Assembly (NCBI GenBank): GCA_946223075.1
Contig: CAMILZ010000001.1
Span: 62,001-126,000 of the forward strand
Length of the DNA stretch: 64,000 nucleotides
Direction of reading: 5' to 3'
From: an uncultured Dermabacteraceae bacterium
Lineage (GTDB): Bacteria; Actinomycetota; Actinomycetes; Actinomycetales; Dermabacteraceae
Positions 52,284 to 63,450 of this stretch are shown here, piece after piece; position 1 is the stretch's first letter; each line of letters begins with the position of its first letter. The position numbers were made by a program, and so were the translations under genes. A model generated the notes under the pieces. That model ran no database searches, was not told the origin of the DNA, and saw only the letters and a list, made by a program, of their open reading frames with translations.

Positions 52284-53605
52284 CCCGACCTGCATCCGAG
52301 CGGCCCGAAGAAGTCCAGGAGCTTGCAGGGGAAGGGCGGCTCATTACCGTGACCGTCGATAAGCCGGCGCACGGAGGCACGTTCGTTGCACGTCACGAAG
52401 GGCGCGTCGTGTTCGTGCGCGGCGCATGCCCGGGCGAAACCGTCGTCGCCGAAGTCCTTCCCGACTCAAAATCCAACGCGCGATTTTGGCGAGCGGAAAC
52501 CATCGACGTGATCGAAGCCGGCCCTGATCGCGTTCCGAGTGCATGGCCCGAATCCGGTTACGAGGGCATCGGTGGAGCTGACTACGCCCACATTCGCATC
52601 GAGGCACAGCGCCGCATCAAAACCGAAGTTCTTCAGGAGCTCATGACACGCGCGCGCATCTCGAGCTACCCGATTGAGAACATTCAGATCGAGCCCGCCC
52701 GTGACGACCACACGGGCCTCGGCTGGCGCTCGCGCGTGCGCTTTGCCGTCGACAACGGCAAGGTCGGCATGCACGGGTGGCGCTCCCACGAGATTCACGC
52801 CGTAGGCTCCAATCCCCTCGCTCAACCCGCGATTCAAGGCCTCGGGATCGGCGTATGGAAGGCCCCCAGCGGTGTCGTTGCGGTCGATGTCGCAGCTCCG
52901 AGTGGGAGTGCGCCGGCGATCATCGTGCGCGCAGAAAAGGAACTGAGCCTCGAAGATCTCAACCTTCCCGCCGCCTGCGATAACGCGAGCGTCGTGCTCA
53001 CCACGCGTTCGAGCACCGTGACACTTCGCGGTGACGACAACGTTCGAGAAATCGTCGGCGATGACGTCTTCACTCTTTACGCGGGCGGTTTCTGGCAAGT
53101 GCACGTGGATGCGCCTCGCCTTTTGACAGCCGCCGTCGGACAAGCCCTGGATGCAACCGAAGGTGAGCGGATCTGGGACCTTTACGGTGGTGCGGGCCTT
53201 TTCTCCGTCCCCGCAGCCCGTGCCGTTGGGGCGGGAGGAGAACTCATTAGCGTCGAGGGCGCGGAGCGCGCGAGTGCTGATGCCTCGAACAACCTTTCCC
53301 GATACCCCCAGGCCAAGGCCGTGACCGCGGACGTGCGCGACTTTCTCGAGGAAGCATCTGAGGGACCCGACCGTGTCATCATTGACCCGCCCCGCGCAGG
53401 CGTCGGCGAAAAGGCCATGGCGCGTCTTGCTGAACTCACGCGCGAGCGCATGGTGTACGTCTCGTGCGAACCCTCGACCCTCGCACGCGACCTGCGCGTC
53501 GCCGAACACGCAGGCTGGGCCATCACCGATTTCCAGGTCTTCGACCTCTACCCCCACACCCACCACATGGAATGCGTTGTGAAGCTCGAACGAGCCGCGA
53601 GATAA
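52280..53605 (+). CDS. TRAM-domain class I SAM-dependent RNA methyltransferase (TrmA/RlmD-like)
   Basis: RNA uridine-5-methyltransferase family, 441 aa. N-terminal TRAM domain (ITVTVDKPAHGGTFVARHEG), SAM site DLYGGAGLFSVPAA, catalytic DPPRAGVGEKAM and VSCEPSTLARDL (nucleophile Cys in SCEP). The usual Cys cluster for a 4Fe-4S centre is not seen. Start overlaps the permease stop. The exact target base (tRNA U54 or 23S rRNA) cannot be told. Confidence 0.9.
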   Translation: MTRPASERPEEVQELAGEGRLITVTVDKPAHGGTFVARHEGRVVFVRGACPGETVVAEVLPDSKSNARFWRAETIDVIEAGPDRVPSAWPESGYEGIGGADYAHIRIEAQRRIKTEVLQELMTRARISSYPIENIQIEPARDDHTGLGWRSRVRFAVDNGKVGMHGWRSHEIHAVGSNPLAQPAIQGLGIGVWKAPSGVVAVDVAAPSGSAPAIIVRAEKELSLEDLNLPAACDNASVVLTTRSSTVTLRGDDNVREIVGDDVFTLYAGGFWQVHVDAPRLLTAAVGQALDATEGERIWDLYGGAGLFSVPAARAVGAGGELISVEGAERASADASNNLSRYPQAKAVTADVRDFLEEASEGPDRVIIDPPRAGVGEKAMARLAELTRERMVYVSCEPSTLARDLRVAEHAGWAITDFQVFDLYPHTHHMECVVKLERAAR

Positions 53606-53644
53606 TTTTTAACAACGATCAACCACATCCCGATTGGAGCCCCG

Positions 53645-56305
<2,661 letters not shown>

Positions 56306-56324
56306 CGAAGAACAGCTCCGCTTT

Positions 56325-56371
56325 CCACAGCCCGCGTGACAGGTGTTGCGCGGGCTGTGGTGTTCTGGTTT
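56325..56371 (+). terminator. Terminator after acnA
   Basis: CCACAGCCCGCG (56325-56336) pairs with CGCGGGCTGTGG (56349-56360), followed by TGTTCTGGTTT. Confidence 0.85.
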
Positions 56372-56404
56372 GCTGTGTGATGTGGGTCTCGCTTGGGGGG
56401 TGTC

Positions 56405-57102
56405 GTGACCTTGATGGGGGAGTGTATGCGGAGCGGGCTGGCGCGGGTTTTTGGTGCGTGTGGTGTTGTGTCGTTGGTGGCGGCGGGTGTTGTTGGTTGC
56501 GGTGGTGGGTCGCGTAGTAGTCCGACGCCTGCTGCGCAGCCGTCTGCGGTTTCGTCGAGTAGTGATGCTGGCGGTTCGGATGTGGGGGCTGCGAGCGATG
56601 GTGGGGGAGAGGTCTCGGGTCGCACGGCGAATCTTCCGCCGGAGAATGCGGTGCTTGAGGCTCCTGATTTCAAGGACTACACGGGTATTTCCTACGAGAC
56701 TGATCAGGCGCGCAGGAGACGGTGCGCTACTTCTTCGATGCCATGTATTACGGCTATTCCACTGGCGATGTCACTGCGTTCGAGCGAGTCGCGAAACCGT
56801 CGGAATGCGAAGCTTGCGCGAAAAAGTCGGCCCAGATTCGTGAGTGGAGTAAAAAAGGGACGTACCTGACCCCGGCACAAATTTCCGAAGTGAGTTTGGA
56901 AACGGTCGAGCGAAAAGACGGCCAGGCGGGTGTGCAGTACGAATTTCTGGTCTCTGCTCTTGATGTTGTCAATAGAACCGATGTTGAGCGTAGTTACTCC
57001 AAAACCAAGTACAGGGCTATTTTTCGCGTCAAGTTTGTTCAAAATCAATGGACCGTTGTTGACTGCGCCTGGGAAAAGGTTAGCGATGACCATTTAAACT
57101 AA
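56405..57102 (+). pseudogene. DUF6318 lipoprotein broken by a one-base frameshift
   Basis: The N-terminal part (frame from 56405) gives a lipoprotein signal (hydrophobic run ending VVGC), a Ser/Ala/Pro-rich linker and the start of a globular domain. At 56707-56708 the frame must shift back by one base to continue into the second part (frame to 57102): QETVRYFFDAMYYGYSTGD, PSECEACAKK with a C-x2-C pair, and KFVQNQWTVVDCAWEKV, a typical DUF6318 domain. One extra G in the GG run would restore a 232-aa protein. The break may be real, phase-variable, a programmed slip, or a sequencing error. The true start is uncertain (56405 or 56426). Confidence 0.7.
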
Positions 57103-57103
57103 G

Positions 57104-58114
57104 TTGACGCGAGGAATCGCGATAGTGCTCGTGAGTTTCGCCCTCTCTATTTCTGTCAGCCTCGCAGATGAGGTGACCGATGAGTTTGCGGGTGAAGCGT
57201 GCGGTGGTGTAGTCGATATTCGGGCATGGCATGATCATGATTCGGACCGTGATCGTGGTCGTGGTGGTTCGGTTGAGTTGCCTGTGGATGAGTCTGCTGG
57301 TGGGGGCGGGGCGGTGTCGGATGGTCCGCGGCGGGTCTGGGTGTCGGCGAGTGATCCTGATTTGGGGTGTCGTAGTGGTGGGCCGGATTGGGTCGTGGCG
57401 GTTTTGGCGAGTGTGAGTTGTAAGGGTCTTCGGGCGGTGTGTCCTGTGGTGTTTCCGGGTGCTGCTGTGGTGGTGGGGCGTGATGTCGATTCGGTGACGG
57501 GTGCTTCGGTGTTGGGGACGGAGCGGCTTTCTGGGTGTTCAACGCCGTCGCCGGGTGATGGTGGTGTGGTGGTGCCTGTGGTGTCGCAGGAGGATTTTCG
57601 TTCGCTTGGTGTTCAGCCGCTTGTGGCGCATTTGGGTCCGCCGGGGGATTGGATTCCTGTGGGTGTGGACATGGTGGTGTGGGCTGAGTCGCGGGTGCAG
57701 GTGTTTGATGTGGAGATGCTTGGTCAGGCGGTGCGGGTGCGGGCGACGCCGGTGAAGTATCGGTGGGATTTTGGGGATGGGACGGTGCTGACGACTGTGT
57801 TTCCGGGCAGGCCGTATCCGGATAAGGATGTGTCGATGCGGTATGCGTTTCAGGGGTGGTATGAGGTGTCGCTTGTGACGGTGTTTAGTGGGGAGTTTTC
57901 CGTCAATGGTGGGGTGTGGCAGCCGATTGATGGGGTGGTGGAGGTGGAGTCGGAGCGTAAGTGGTTGTATTCGGATGTGCGTCAGTCGCGTCTTGTGGGG
58001 GATGAGGTGCCTGAGGAGTATGTGGGTAATCCGGTGCGTGGTGTGGACACGATGGGGCCGGTGAATCCTGATGCGCGCATGGAAACACTGACGGAGCCGA
58101 GGAGAAAACGCTGA
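57104..58114 (+). CDS. Secreted PKD-like protein of unknown function
   Basis: 336 aa with a short signal peptide (MTRGIAIVLVSFALSISVSLADE, cleavage likely after SLA). The mature protein has a His/Asp-rich stretch near the N-terminus, several Cys, and a PKD-like region with YRWDFGDGTVLTT and MRYAFQGWYEVSLVTVF (about 235-280). It starts 1 nt after the stop of the DUF6318 lipoprotein with TTG; GTG at 57125 after GAGGAA is possible. The coding strand is unusually rich in G and T from about 57240. Partners of this kind are common beside DUF6318 genes. The function is unknown. Confidence 0.7.
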   Translation: MTRGIAIVLVSFALSISVSLADEVTDEFAGEACGGVVDIRAWHDHDSDRDRGRGGSVELPVDESAGGGGAVSDGPRRVWVSASDPDLGCRSGGPDWVVAVLASVSCKGLRAVCPVVFPGAAVVVGRDVDSVTGASVLGTERLSGCSTPSPGDGGVVVPVVSQEDFRSLGVQPLVAHLGPPGDWIPVGVDMVVWAESRVQVFDVEMLGQAVRVRATPVKYRWDFGDGTVLTTVFPGRPYPDKDVSMRYAFQGWYEVSLVTVFSGEFSVNGGVWQPIDGVVEVESERKWLYSDVRQSRLVGDEVPEEYVGNPVRGVDTMGPVNPDARMETLTEPRRKR

Positions 58115-58155
58115 ACCTCTTAGTGGGCCACGAGGGGAGCCACGAGGGTTTGGTG

Positions 58156-58175
58156 CGTTTCGCTACGTCAATCCG
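58156..58175 (+). repeat. Dispersed repeat copy B (20-mer)
   Basis: CGTTTCGCTACGTCAATCCG; 18 of 20 bases match 15025-15044. The copy is intergenic. GCCACGAGGG also occurs twice just before it (58128 and 58139). Confidence 0.7.
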
Positions 58176-58205
58176 GTCGTGGGAATGGCGAATGGGGAGG
58201 AACGA

Positions 58206-58240
58206 GGGAGGGGCCGCCTCGCAATGAGGCGGCCCCTCCC
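58206..58240 (-). terminator. Hairpin downstream of the CAP lipoprotein gene
   Basis: A 15-bp perfect stem GGGAGGGGCCGCCTC/GAGGCGGCCCCTCCC with a 5-nt loop, 20 nt after the stop. A T-run is lacking, so strength is uncertain. Confidence 0.75.
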
Positions 58241-58259
58241 GTGGTTCAGGATCGTGAGA

Positions 58260-60524
58260 TCACTCGGCAGGAACTTCGATCATCGTGGTGAAGTCGCTTT
58301 CCGTCGGCTCTCCAGCCTCAACGCGCTCCTTTTCCGCGTTGGCCTCGTGTGCCTTCGCCTCGGCTTCGCTAAGCTCGCTCTCGGCGTCCATTGCGGCCTT
58401 CTTGTCGTGGTTCGCCTCTGATTCGGCCTCGCCTACGATCTTACTTTGATTGTCGACCTTGGCCTGCTGCTGCTTGCGTGCAGTTTCGGCCTCAGGCGCG
58501 GCGGCTTCCGCCTCAGCAAGTTCACCCTCGGCGATGCTCAAGGCCTCGTCGCTCTCCGTTTTCCGCTGCTGAGCGTTTGCCTGAGCAGTTTGTGCGTCGG
58601 CCAGATCCTTAGCGCTTGTATCTGCGGCGGCCTGCGACTCCTCGAGCTTGGCCTGGGCCTCGTTGATTTCCGAATCGAGGTTCTTCAATTCATCGACCCT
58701 CGGGGCTTCTTCAAGCTCAGAAATCCGCTCATCAACACCGCGGCGCACGCCCTTCGTGTAGTCGAGGCCGTCCTTGCCGCCTTCCCACTTGTCGTACTCG
58801 GTGGTGTTGCGATCGTCAACCGCGTGGGCGAGCTTCGTGCCGCCAGTGACCGCGATCGCACCCTCGGGCACGTACTCGCCGTCAAGATTTTCGGGCATGC
58901 CCTTCGACTTCGGGACGACGGTGGTGGAGTTAGCCTCGTGGGCATCGTCCTTGATGAAGAACATGTTCGTGCCATAGACCTGGCCGTCGTCACCCTTCGC
59001 AAGGCCCATACCAGCATGCGAGAAGGTTTCGTCCAGCATGTTCTTGTTGTGGTCATCCGACTTCTGCCACTGCTCGAACAGGGCATCGGCGCACTCGTCG
59101 ACGGTCCCCATCTCCGTGCTGCAGGTCGCGGCGACGATGTTCTCGCTGCTGTAGCCTTCTTCGTCCCTATTCGAGTGCGTGAAGTTCTTGCTCGAGGCCA
59201 TGGTCGTCGACCATCCTGCGGCCTTGTCGTTGAACACCGGCGCGTACACGAGTTCGTTCAGGCCGTTCTTCACGCGGTAGTCGTTCACGCGCTCCGCGAG
59301 GGCGTCGGAGAGGGCACGAAGCTGGTCTTCCGAATTCAGCTGTGCGAACTCGAGGTTGCTCTGGGTCGCGATGTTCTCGCGCTTATCGGAAAGCACCTCG
59401 AGCTGCTTGGTGGCCTGCTCGAGCTTACGATCGGCATCCTGCTTCTTCTTCTCGGCGTCGGTGACCTTCTTCTCAGCGGTCTCAACGTCGGAGGCGGCCT
59501 TCTCCGCTTCGACCTTCAGCTTCGCCGCGAGGTCGCGCTTCTGGGCGAGATCGCCAGTACCGGGCATGGCTGCCACGAGTTCGTCGAGCTTTGCCTTTTC
59601 TTCTTCGTACTTGCGCTGCGAAGCATCGGCCTTGTCACGTGCCGCCTCGACAGTGCGGCGCGCATCGTCGAGGGTTCGGTTCGAACGCTCGACCTCGCGG
59701 CGAGCGTCATCTCGGTCGCGCTTCCAGCTTGCGAGTGCGGATTTGTAGCCCTTTTCATCAAAGGCTGCAATCGTGACGGTGCCGGAGTTGTGCGAGTTGC
59801 CGGGTTGTTCCGGCTTCGGGTTATCGGGCTTCGGAGCGGGGTTGCCCGGATTGCCCGGCTTTGTGCCCGGCTTTGTGCCGGGTTCACCGGTCGTGGGCTT
59901 TCCAGCGTTGCCGCCGGACGTGCCGGGAGCGGGCTTCGGCTGTGCAGGCTTCGGCTGTGCAGGCTTCGGTTCAGCCGGCTTCGGCTCGGCCGGCTGCGCG
60001 ACGATGTTGCCCGGTAGTGGAGCGGGGCCGTTTGCGGGGTTCTGGGGCTGCGGGAGAGGGGCCTCGGACTCGCCGTGCGCGAGGGCAGTTTCGGGAGTGA
60101 TTTCGAAAGCGGGGCGCGACTTGTTGGAGTCGCTCTCTGCACGACCGGCGCTCAGCTCGGAGTCGCCATCTTCGCGGCTTGCACCGCCGCCGTTCGAATC
60201 GCTGCTTTGGCCGTAGCCAGCGCTCGAGTTCTCGGCGGAAGCACGGTTCTTCTTCTTCCGGGCCCACTGCTGCGCGAGGGACTCCCCAGAATGGTCTTCC
60301 TCTTCCGAGGACGCGGGGGACGAATCCACGGTACCCGGAAGCCTGTCCTTATTGTCATTTGAGCCCGTCGAGGGGCTCGAAGACGAATCCGCACTGGCCG
60401 TAACACTCGAAGACGGCGACTGCGCGGCGTCGTTGGACGCACTGCCGCCGGAGCACGCAGCGAGGAGCGACAAGGAGAGTCCAAGGCCGAGGACCGGCCC
60501 AAGCTTCTTACGGGTGAGGGTCAT
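58260..60524 (-). CDS. CAP-domain (SCP/PR-1) lipoprotein with coiled coils
   Basis: Large surface lipoprotein, 754 aa. Signal with lipobox LLAAC (Cys24); Ser/Asp-rich linker; Pro-rich repeats (about 178-245) of the A-E/Q-P-K-P type; a first coiled coil (about 255-385, Glu/Lys/Ala-rich heptads); a CAP domain (about 400-525) with NFTHSN (His450), SENIVA (Glu461), DDHNKNML (His492) and FSHAGMG (His503), which matches the usual CAP site; then a second long coiled coil (about 590-735). ATG at 60524 has AAAGAG upstream. It probably spans the thick cell wall and presents the CAP domain; the ligand is unknown. Confidence 0.88.
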   Translation of the reverse strand: MTLTRKKLGPVLGLGLSLSLLAACSGGSASNDAAQSPSSSVTASADSSSSPSTGSNDNKDRLPGTVDSSPASSEEEDHSGESLAQQWARKKKNRASAENSSAGYGQSSDSNGGGASREDGDSELSAGRAESDSNKSRPAFEITPETALAHGESEAPLPQPQNPANGPAPLPGNIVAQPAEPKPAEPKPAQPKPAQPKPAPGTSGGNAGKPTTGEPGTKPGTKPGNPGNPAPKPDNPKPEQPGNSHNSGTVTIAAFDEKGYKSALASWKRDRDDARREVERSNRTLDDARRTVEAARDKADASQRKYEEEKAKLDELVAAMPGTGDLAQKRDLAAKLKVEAEKAASDVETAEKKVTDAEKKKQDADRKLEQATKQLEVLSDKRENIATQSNLEFAQLNSEDQLRALSDALAERVNDYRVKNGLNELVYAPVFNDKAAGWSTTMASSKNFTHSNRDEEGYSSENIVAATCSTEMGTVDECADALFEQWQKSDDHNKNMLDETFSHAGMGLAKGDDGQVYGTNMFFIKDDAHEANSTTVVPKSKGMPENLDGEYVPEGAIAVTGGTKLAHAVDDRNTTEYDKWEGGKDGLDYTKGVRRGVDERISELEEAPRVDELKNLDSEINEAQAKLEESQAAADTSAKDLADAQTAQANAQQRKTESDEALSIAEGELAEAEAAAPEAETARKQQQAKVDNQSKIVGEAESEANHDKKAAMDAESELSEAEAKAHEANAEKERVEAGEPTESDFTTMIEVPAE
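59932..59991 (-). repeat. Four 15-bp tandem repeats encoding the Pro-rich linker
   Basis: Plus-strand units GGCTTCGGCTGTGCA (twice), GGCTTCGGTTCAGCC and GGCTTCGGCTCGGCC, each coding five residues of the A-E/Q-P-K-P type. Length variation by slippage is possible. Confidence 0.85.
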
Positions 60525-60855
60525 GAAGAGTCTCTTTTCTGTGCTCGAGTGTCTCGGCCACCGTTGCCATCGCTGTTCGCCACTGAGGGAAAGAGGGTGG
60601 TGGGCAGTGGTTTCGGATCGGGATCTGGCCTGGGCCGCTACGGATACTACTACTTACGCCGTTTCGAACGAAGGCGGAAAGCGACCATGTCGTTACCAAA
60701 ATGTTACATTTCGGTGAATTTTCGCGCGAGGGGGCTTGAAGGGGGAGGGTCCCGAGGGTTTGAGGCGCGAATGAGCGCTGGCAACCGTCGGAATTAACCG
60801 CCCATGGGCTTGCGTGACGCGGACAGGTGAAGGGCAGGGGTAACCCCCACAACGA
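60525..60855. other. Intergenic region upstream of the CAP lipoprotein
   Basis: 331 bp. A -10-like TAGTAT on the minus strand (60644-60649), the direct repeat CGTTAC-N5-TGTTAC (60691-60707), one GCAACCGTCGGAA (60781-60793), and AACCCCCACAAC (60842-60853), also seen at 15160-15171. No gene is seen. Confidence 0.6.
60691..60707 (-). promoter_or_regulatory. Candidate MtrA/OmpR-type site upstream of the CAP lipoprotein
   Basis: On the minus strand GTAACA-N5-GTAACG: two 6-mers in direct orientation, 11 bp apart, as OmpR-family regulators prefer. It lies about 42 bp upstream of the -10 box at 60644-60649. MtrA controls cell-wall genes in Actinomycetota; the identity of the regulator is inferred. 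Confidence 0.45.
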
Positions 60856-61653
60856 CTAGGCAATCCGGGCGAGGTCAGGGGTGCGGGCCGTGACGATGAT
60901 GGGCTCGTCCTTCGTGACGATAAGGGTGTGTTCTGCGTGCGCGCCAGTTGAGCCATCCCCCGATTCGACGGTCCAGCCGTCGCGTTCGGTGATGCGCATG
61001 ACGTCGGTCGTAGGCGTGAGGAACGGCTCGACCGTGAGCGCCATCCCCTCGCGCAATCGTTGGCCCGAGTCCGGCGGCCCGTAGTTAGGCACGAAAGGTG
61101 CCTCGTGCATCGTGCGCCCCACGCCGTGACCACCGAACTGGTGATTGATCGTGTACCCGAGCTCGGCAGCGCGCGACTCTACCGCATGGCCGATGTCACC
61201 CACGGTGTTGCCCGCGCGGGCCACGTCGATGCCGGCCCACATCACGCTTTCGGTATCTCGAATGAGCTTGAGATAGTCCTCGCGCTGCTCTCCCACAACG
61301 ATCGAAAGCGACGAATCGGCGACCCACCCCTCGAGTTCGATCGCGAAATCCATGGAGACGAGGTCCCCGCTTACGAGATTGCGATCGTAGGGAAGGCCGT
61401 GGAGCACCGCATTATTAACGCTCAAGCAAATAACTTTTCCGAAGGGGGAGCCACCGAAGCTGGGGTGGTAGTCGATGTAGCACGAGGTTGCACCGGCCTC
61501 GCGAATCATGCGGTGGACCTCGGCGTCGATGTCGAGGAGGTTATCGCCAACGGAGACGGTCCGCTCGAGCGTGGAGAGTACACCTGCGACAAACTCGCCC
61601 GCGGGGCGGATGTCCTCGGGACTCGGATACCGCTTCGAGCGAAAAATGCTCAC
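60856..61653 (-). CDS. map: Methionine aminopeptidase, type I
   Basis: Removes the initiator Met from new proteins, 265 aa. Metal ligands of the family are seen: Asp in SMDFAIELEGWVADSS (two Asp), His in GHGVGRTMHEAP and Glu in LTVEPFLT, plus the final Glu in HAEHTLIVT-like region. The substrate His lies in YHPSFGGSPFG. GTG at 61653 has GAAGGAG 8 nt upstream and overlaps the ctaA stop (GTGA). The pairing with heme A synthase is not functional in an obvious way. Confidence 0.93.
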   Translation of the reverse strand: MSIFRSKRYPSPEDIRPAGEFVAGVLSTLERTVSVGDNLLDIDAEVHRMIREAGATSCYIDYHPSFGGSPFGKVICLSVNNAVLHGLPYDRNLVSGDLVSMDFAIELEGWVADSSLSIVVGEQREDYLKLIRDTESVMWAGIDVARAGNTVGDIGHAVESRAAELGYTINHQFGGHGVGRTMHEAPFVPNYGPPDSGQRLREGMALTVEPFLTPTTDVMRITERDGWTVESGDGSTGAHAEHTLIVTKDEPIIVTARTPDLARIA

Positions 61654-62618
61654 TGTTGCGACTCCTTCGAGTAGTCCTCGGGTGCCGTGCCCTCGCCAAG
61701 TGGGTGCCAGGTGAAGAGGGTTGCGCCTAGCCATGCAATGCCCGCGGAAAGCAGGGCTGCACCGAGCATATGGAGTCCCACGAGGATTTCGGGCAGGCCG
61801 GTGAAGTACTGGATGTATCCGATCGCGCCTTGCAGGAGCGTCACGATGGTGAGCGCGATGAGTGCCTTTTTCGCCGGGGAGTGCGCCTTCGTGATCATGA
61901 GGACGATGGCGACTCCCAAAAGGAGACCGCAGAAAAGCCACACGAAATCAGCGTGCAACCACGCGACTTGCGCGGGGTTGAACGGGAAGCGTTGCGGGGT
62001 GTTGGCATCGCCGGAGTGGGGGCCGGAGCCGGTCGTGAGGGTCCCGAGAATCAGCACGATAAATCCGACGGCGGCGAGCGGCCAATACACATACTGCGCG
62101 CCGCGATTCACGGCGAGTCTTATGGCGCCGTTGCCTTCGTAAAGTCGATAGACGAGAACGGCGGAGGAAGCCACAAGGATCGGCGAGACGATGAAGTGCA
62201 CCGATACGAAGAACGGGTGCAGGTGGAGGTAGACGACGAGCATCCCCCACACCGCTTGGAAGATGGTGAGCAGGAGCGGCACCCACGAAAGGCGCACGAA
62301 GCCCTTGCCCTTTGCGCGCAAGTGTTTGTAGGTCGACACGAGCACGAGGATCGCGAAGATCAGCAGCACGAGCGTGAGTGCCCTGTTGCCGAACTCGATG
62401 AAGGGGCGCAGGCCCGAGTCCGGGTGGTACCGCGGCGTGAACTGCCCCGGCTCGCAGTGCGGCCACGACGAGCAGCCAAGCCCCGATTTCGAGAGGCGTA
62501 CGACTCCGCCCGTCACGATGATGCCGATTTGGCACGCGAGATTGATCCAGAAAATGACAGGAATCCAGCGCCCGCGGCGCTCGGAATGGGCGCTTAGCGC
62601 ACTCGTCGGAGAACTCAT
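61650..62618 (-). CDS. ctaA: Heme A synthase (COX15/CtaA family)
   Basis: Eight-helix membrane enzyme, 322 aa, converting heme O to heme A for the aa3 oxidase encoded at 11.4-19.5 kb. Seen: GVVRLSKSGLGCSSWPHCEPG with the Cys pair of the first loop, EFGNRALTLV (Glu/His-like region), the second-half His residues in HLHPFFVSVHFIVSP, WLHADFVWLF and LVGLHMLGAALL. ATG at 62618 follows a -10 box TACACT by exactly 6 nt and lacks a ribosome site, so it is probably leaderless. Confidence 0.92.
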   Translation of the reverse strand: MSSPTSALSAHSERRGRWIPVIFWINLACQIGIIVTGGVVRLSKSGLGCSSWPHCEPGQFTPRYHPDSGLRPFIEFGNRALTLVLLIFAILVLVSTYKHLRAKGKGFVRLSWVPLLLTIFQAVWGMLVVYLHLHPFFVSVHFIVSPILVASSAVLVYRLYEGNGAIRLAVNRGAQYVYWPLAAVGFIVLILGTLTTGSGPHSGDANTPQRFPFNPAQVAWLHADFVWLFCGLLLGVAIVLMITKAHSPAKKALIALTIVTLLQGAIGYIQYFTGLPEILVGLHMLGAALLSAGIAWLGATLFTWHPLGEGTAPEDYSKESQQ

Positions 62619-62624
62619 GCGCTC

Positions 62625-62630
62625 AGTGTA
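62625..62630 (-). promoter_or_regulatory. -10 box of a probable leaderless ctaA promoter
   Basis: TACACT on the minus strand, 6 nt before the ATG at 62618. Confidence 0.6.
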
Positions 62631-62655
62631 GGGAACCTCGGCCGGGACCCGCCGC

Positions 62656-63450
62656 TCAGTTGCTCGTCCAGCGGAAGAATCTCACCGTGAGGCCGCCAAG
62701 AACGACGGCCCAGATCGCAAGGAGCGCGAGAGAGGCGAGCGAGGGTGCGTGCCCCGAAAGCGCGTCGCTGAGGGCGTGCGAGGCAGCCGCCGACGGCAGC
62801 AGCGCTACGATCGAGCTGAAGGGAGCGGGGAAGCTCTCCGCGGGGATCGCGACGCCCCCGACGGCGACAAAGAGAATGAAGATGATGTTTGAGAGGGCGA
62901 GCACTGCCTCGGTGCGAAGCGTCCCCGCGATCAACAGGCCGAGCCCCCCAAACGCGCACGTCGCGAGGATCCAGACGGGAATTGACCAGAGAACCTCGCC
63001 GATGCCGGGACGCCACCCGAGTGTGAGAGCCAAAGCGCCGAGGACCAAAATCTGCAAAACGTGCACGAGGGAGAGCGCACCGAGCTTTCCAAGCATGTAG
63101 CCGCCACGGCCTAGCGGCGTCGTGGCAATCCACCGGAGCACGCCGTTTCGTCTGTCGAAGCCCGTGGAGATCGCCTGGGAGGTGAGCGACGTCGCGATGA
63201 TAGCCGTGACGGCCGTGGCCGCGACCGCATCTGACATCGCAGGGGAGTGACCGCCGAAAAGTGCGGGCGAAACGGGAATGAACCTCAGGCCGAGAAGCAC
63301 CATCGCGGGCAGCATGAGCGAAACCATGAGCTGCTCACCGTTCGTGATGAGGGCGCGCGCTTCGAGTTTCGCGTGTGCGGCGATGCGTGCCGTGGCGCGC
63401 GCCGCGCGGGGTGCGTGGGGTTGTGCCTGGCGGATATTGGTGGCGCTCAC
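62656..63450 (-). CDS. ABC-2 type transporter permease
   Basis: 264 aa, six hydrophobic segments, ABC-2 family (SLMLPAMVLLGLRFIPVS, FDRRNGVLRWIATTPLGR loop, VLALSNIIFILFVAVGGVAIP, PSAAASHALSDAL). GTG at 63450 overlaps the stop of the ATPase gene (GTGA), so the two form one exporter. Exporters of this kind stand next to ctaA/ctaB in many Actinomycetota, suggesting a role around heme or envelope export, but the substrate is unknown. Confidence 0.88.
   Translation of the reverse strand: MSATNIRQAQPHAPRAARATARIAAHAKLEARALITNGEQLMVSLMLPAMVLLGLRFIPVSPALFGGHSPAMSDAVAATAVTAIIATSLTSQAISTGFDRRNGVLRWIATTPLGRGGYMLGKLGALSLVHVLQILVLGALALTLGWRPGIGEVLWSIPVWILATCAFGGLGLLIAGTLRTEAVLALSNIIFILFVAVGGVAIPAESFPAPFSSIVALLPSAAASHALSDALSGHAPSLASLALLAIWAVVLGGLTVRFFRWTSN

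Noticed and set aside
57156..57542. Minus-strand His/Pro-rich frame opposite the PKD-like gene
   Set aside because: It results from the G+T-rich coding strand read backwards; no ribosome site.
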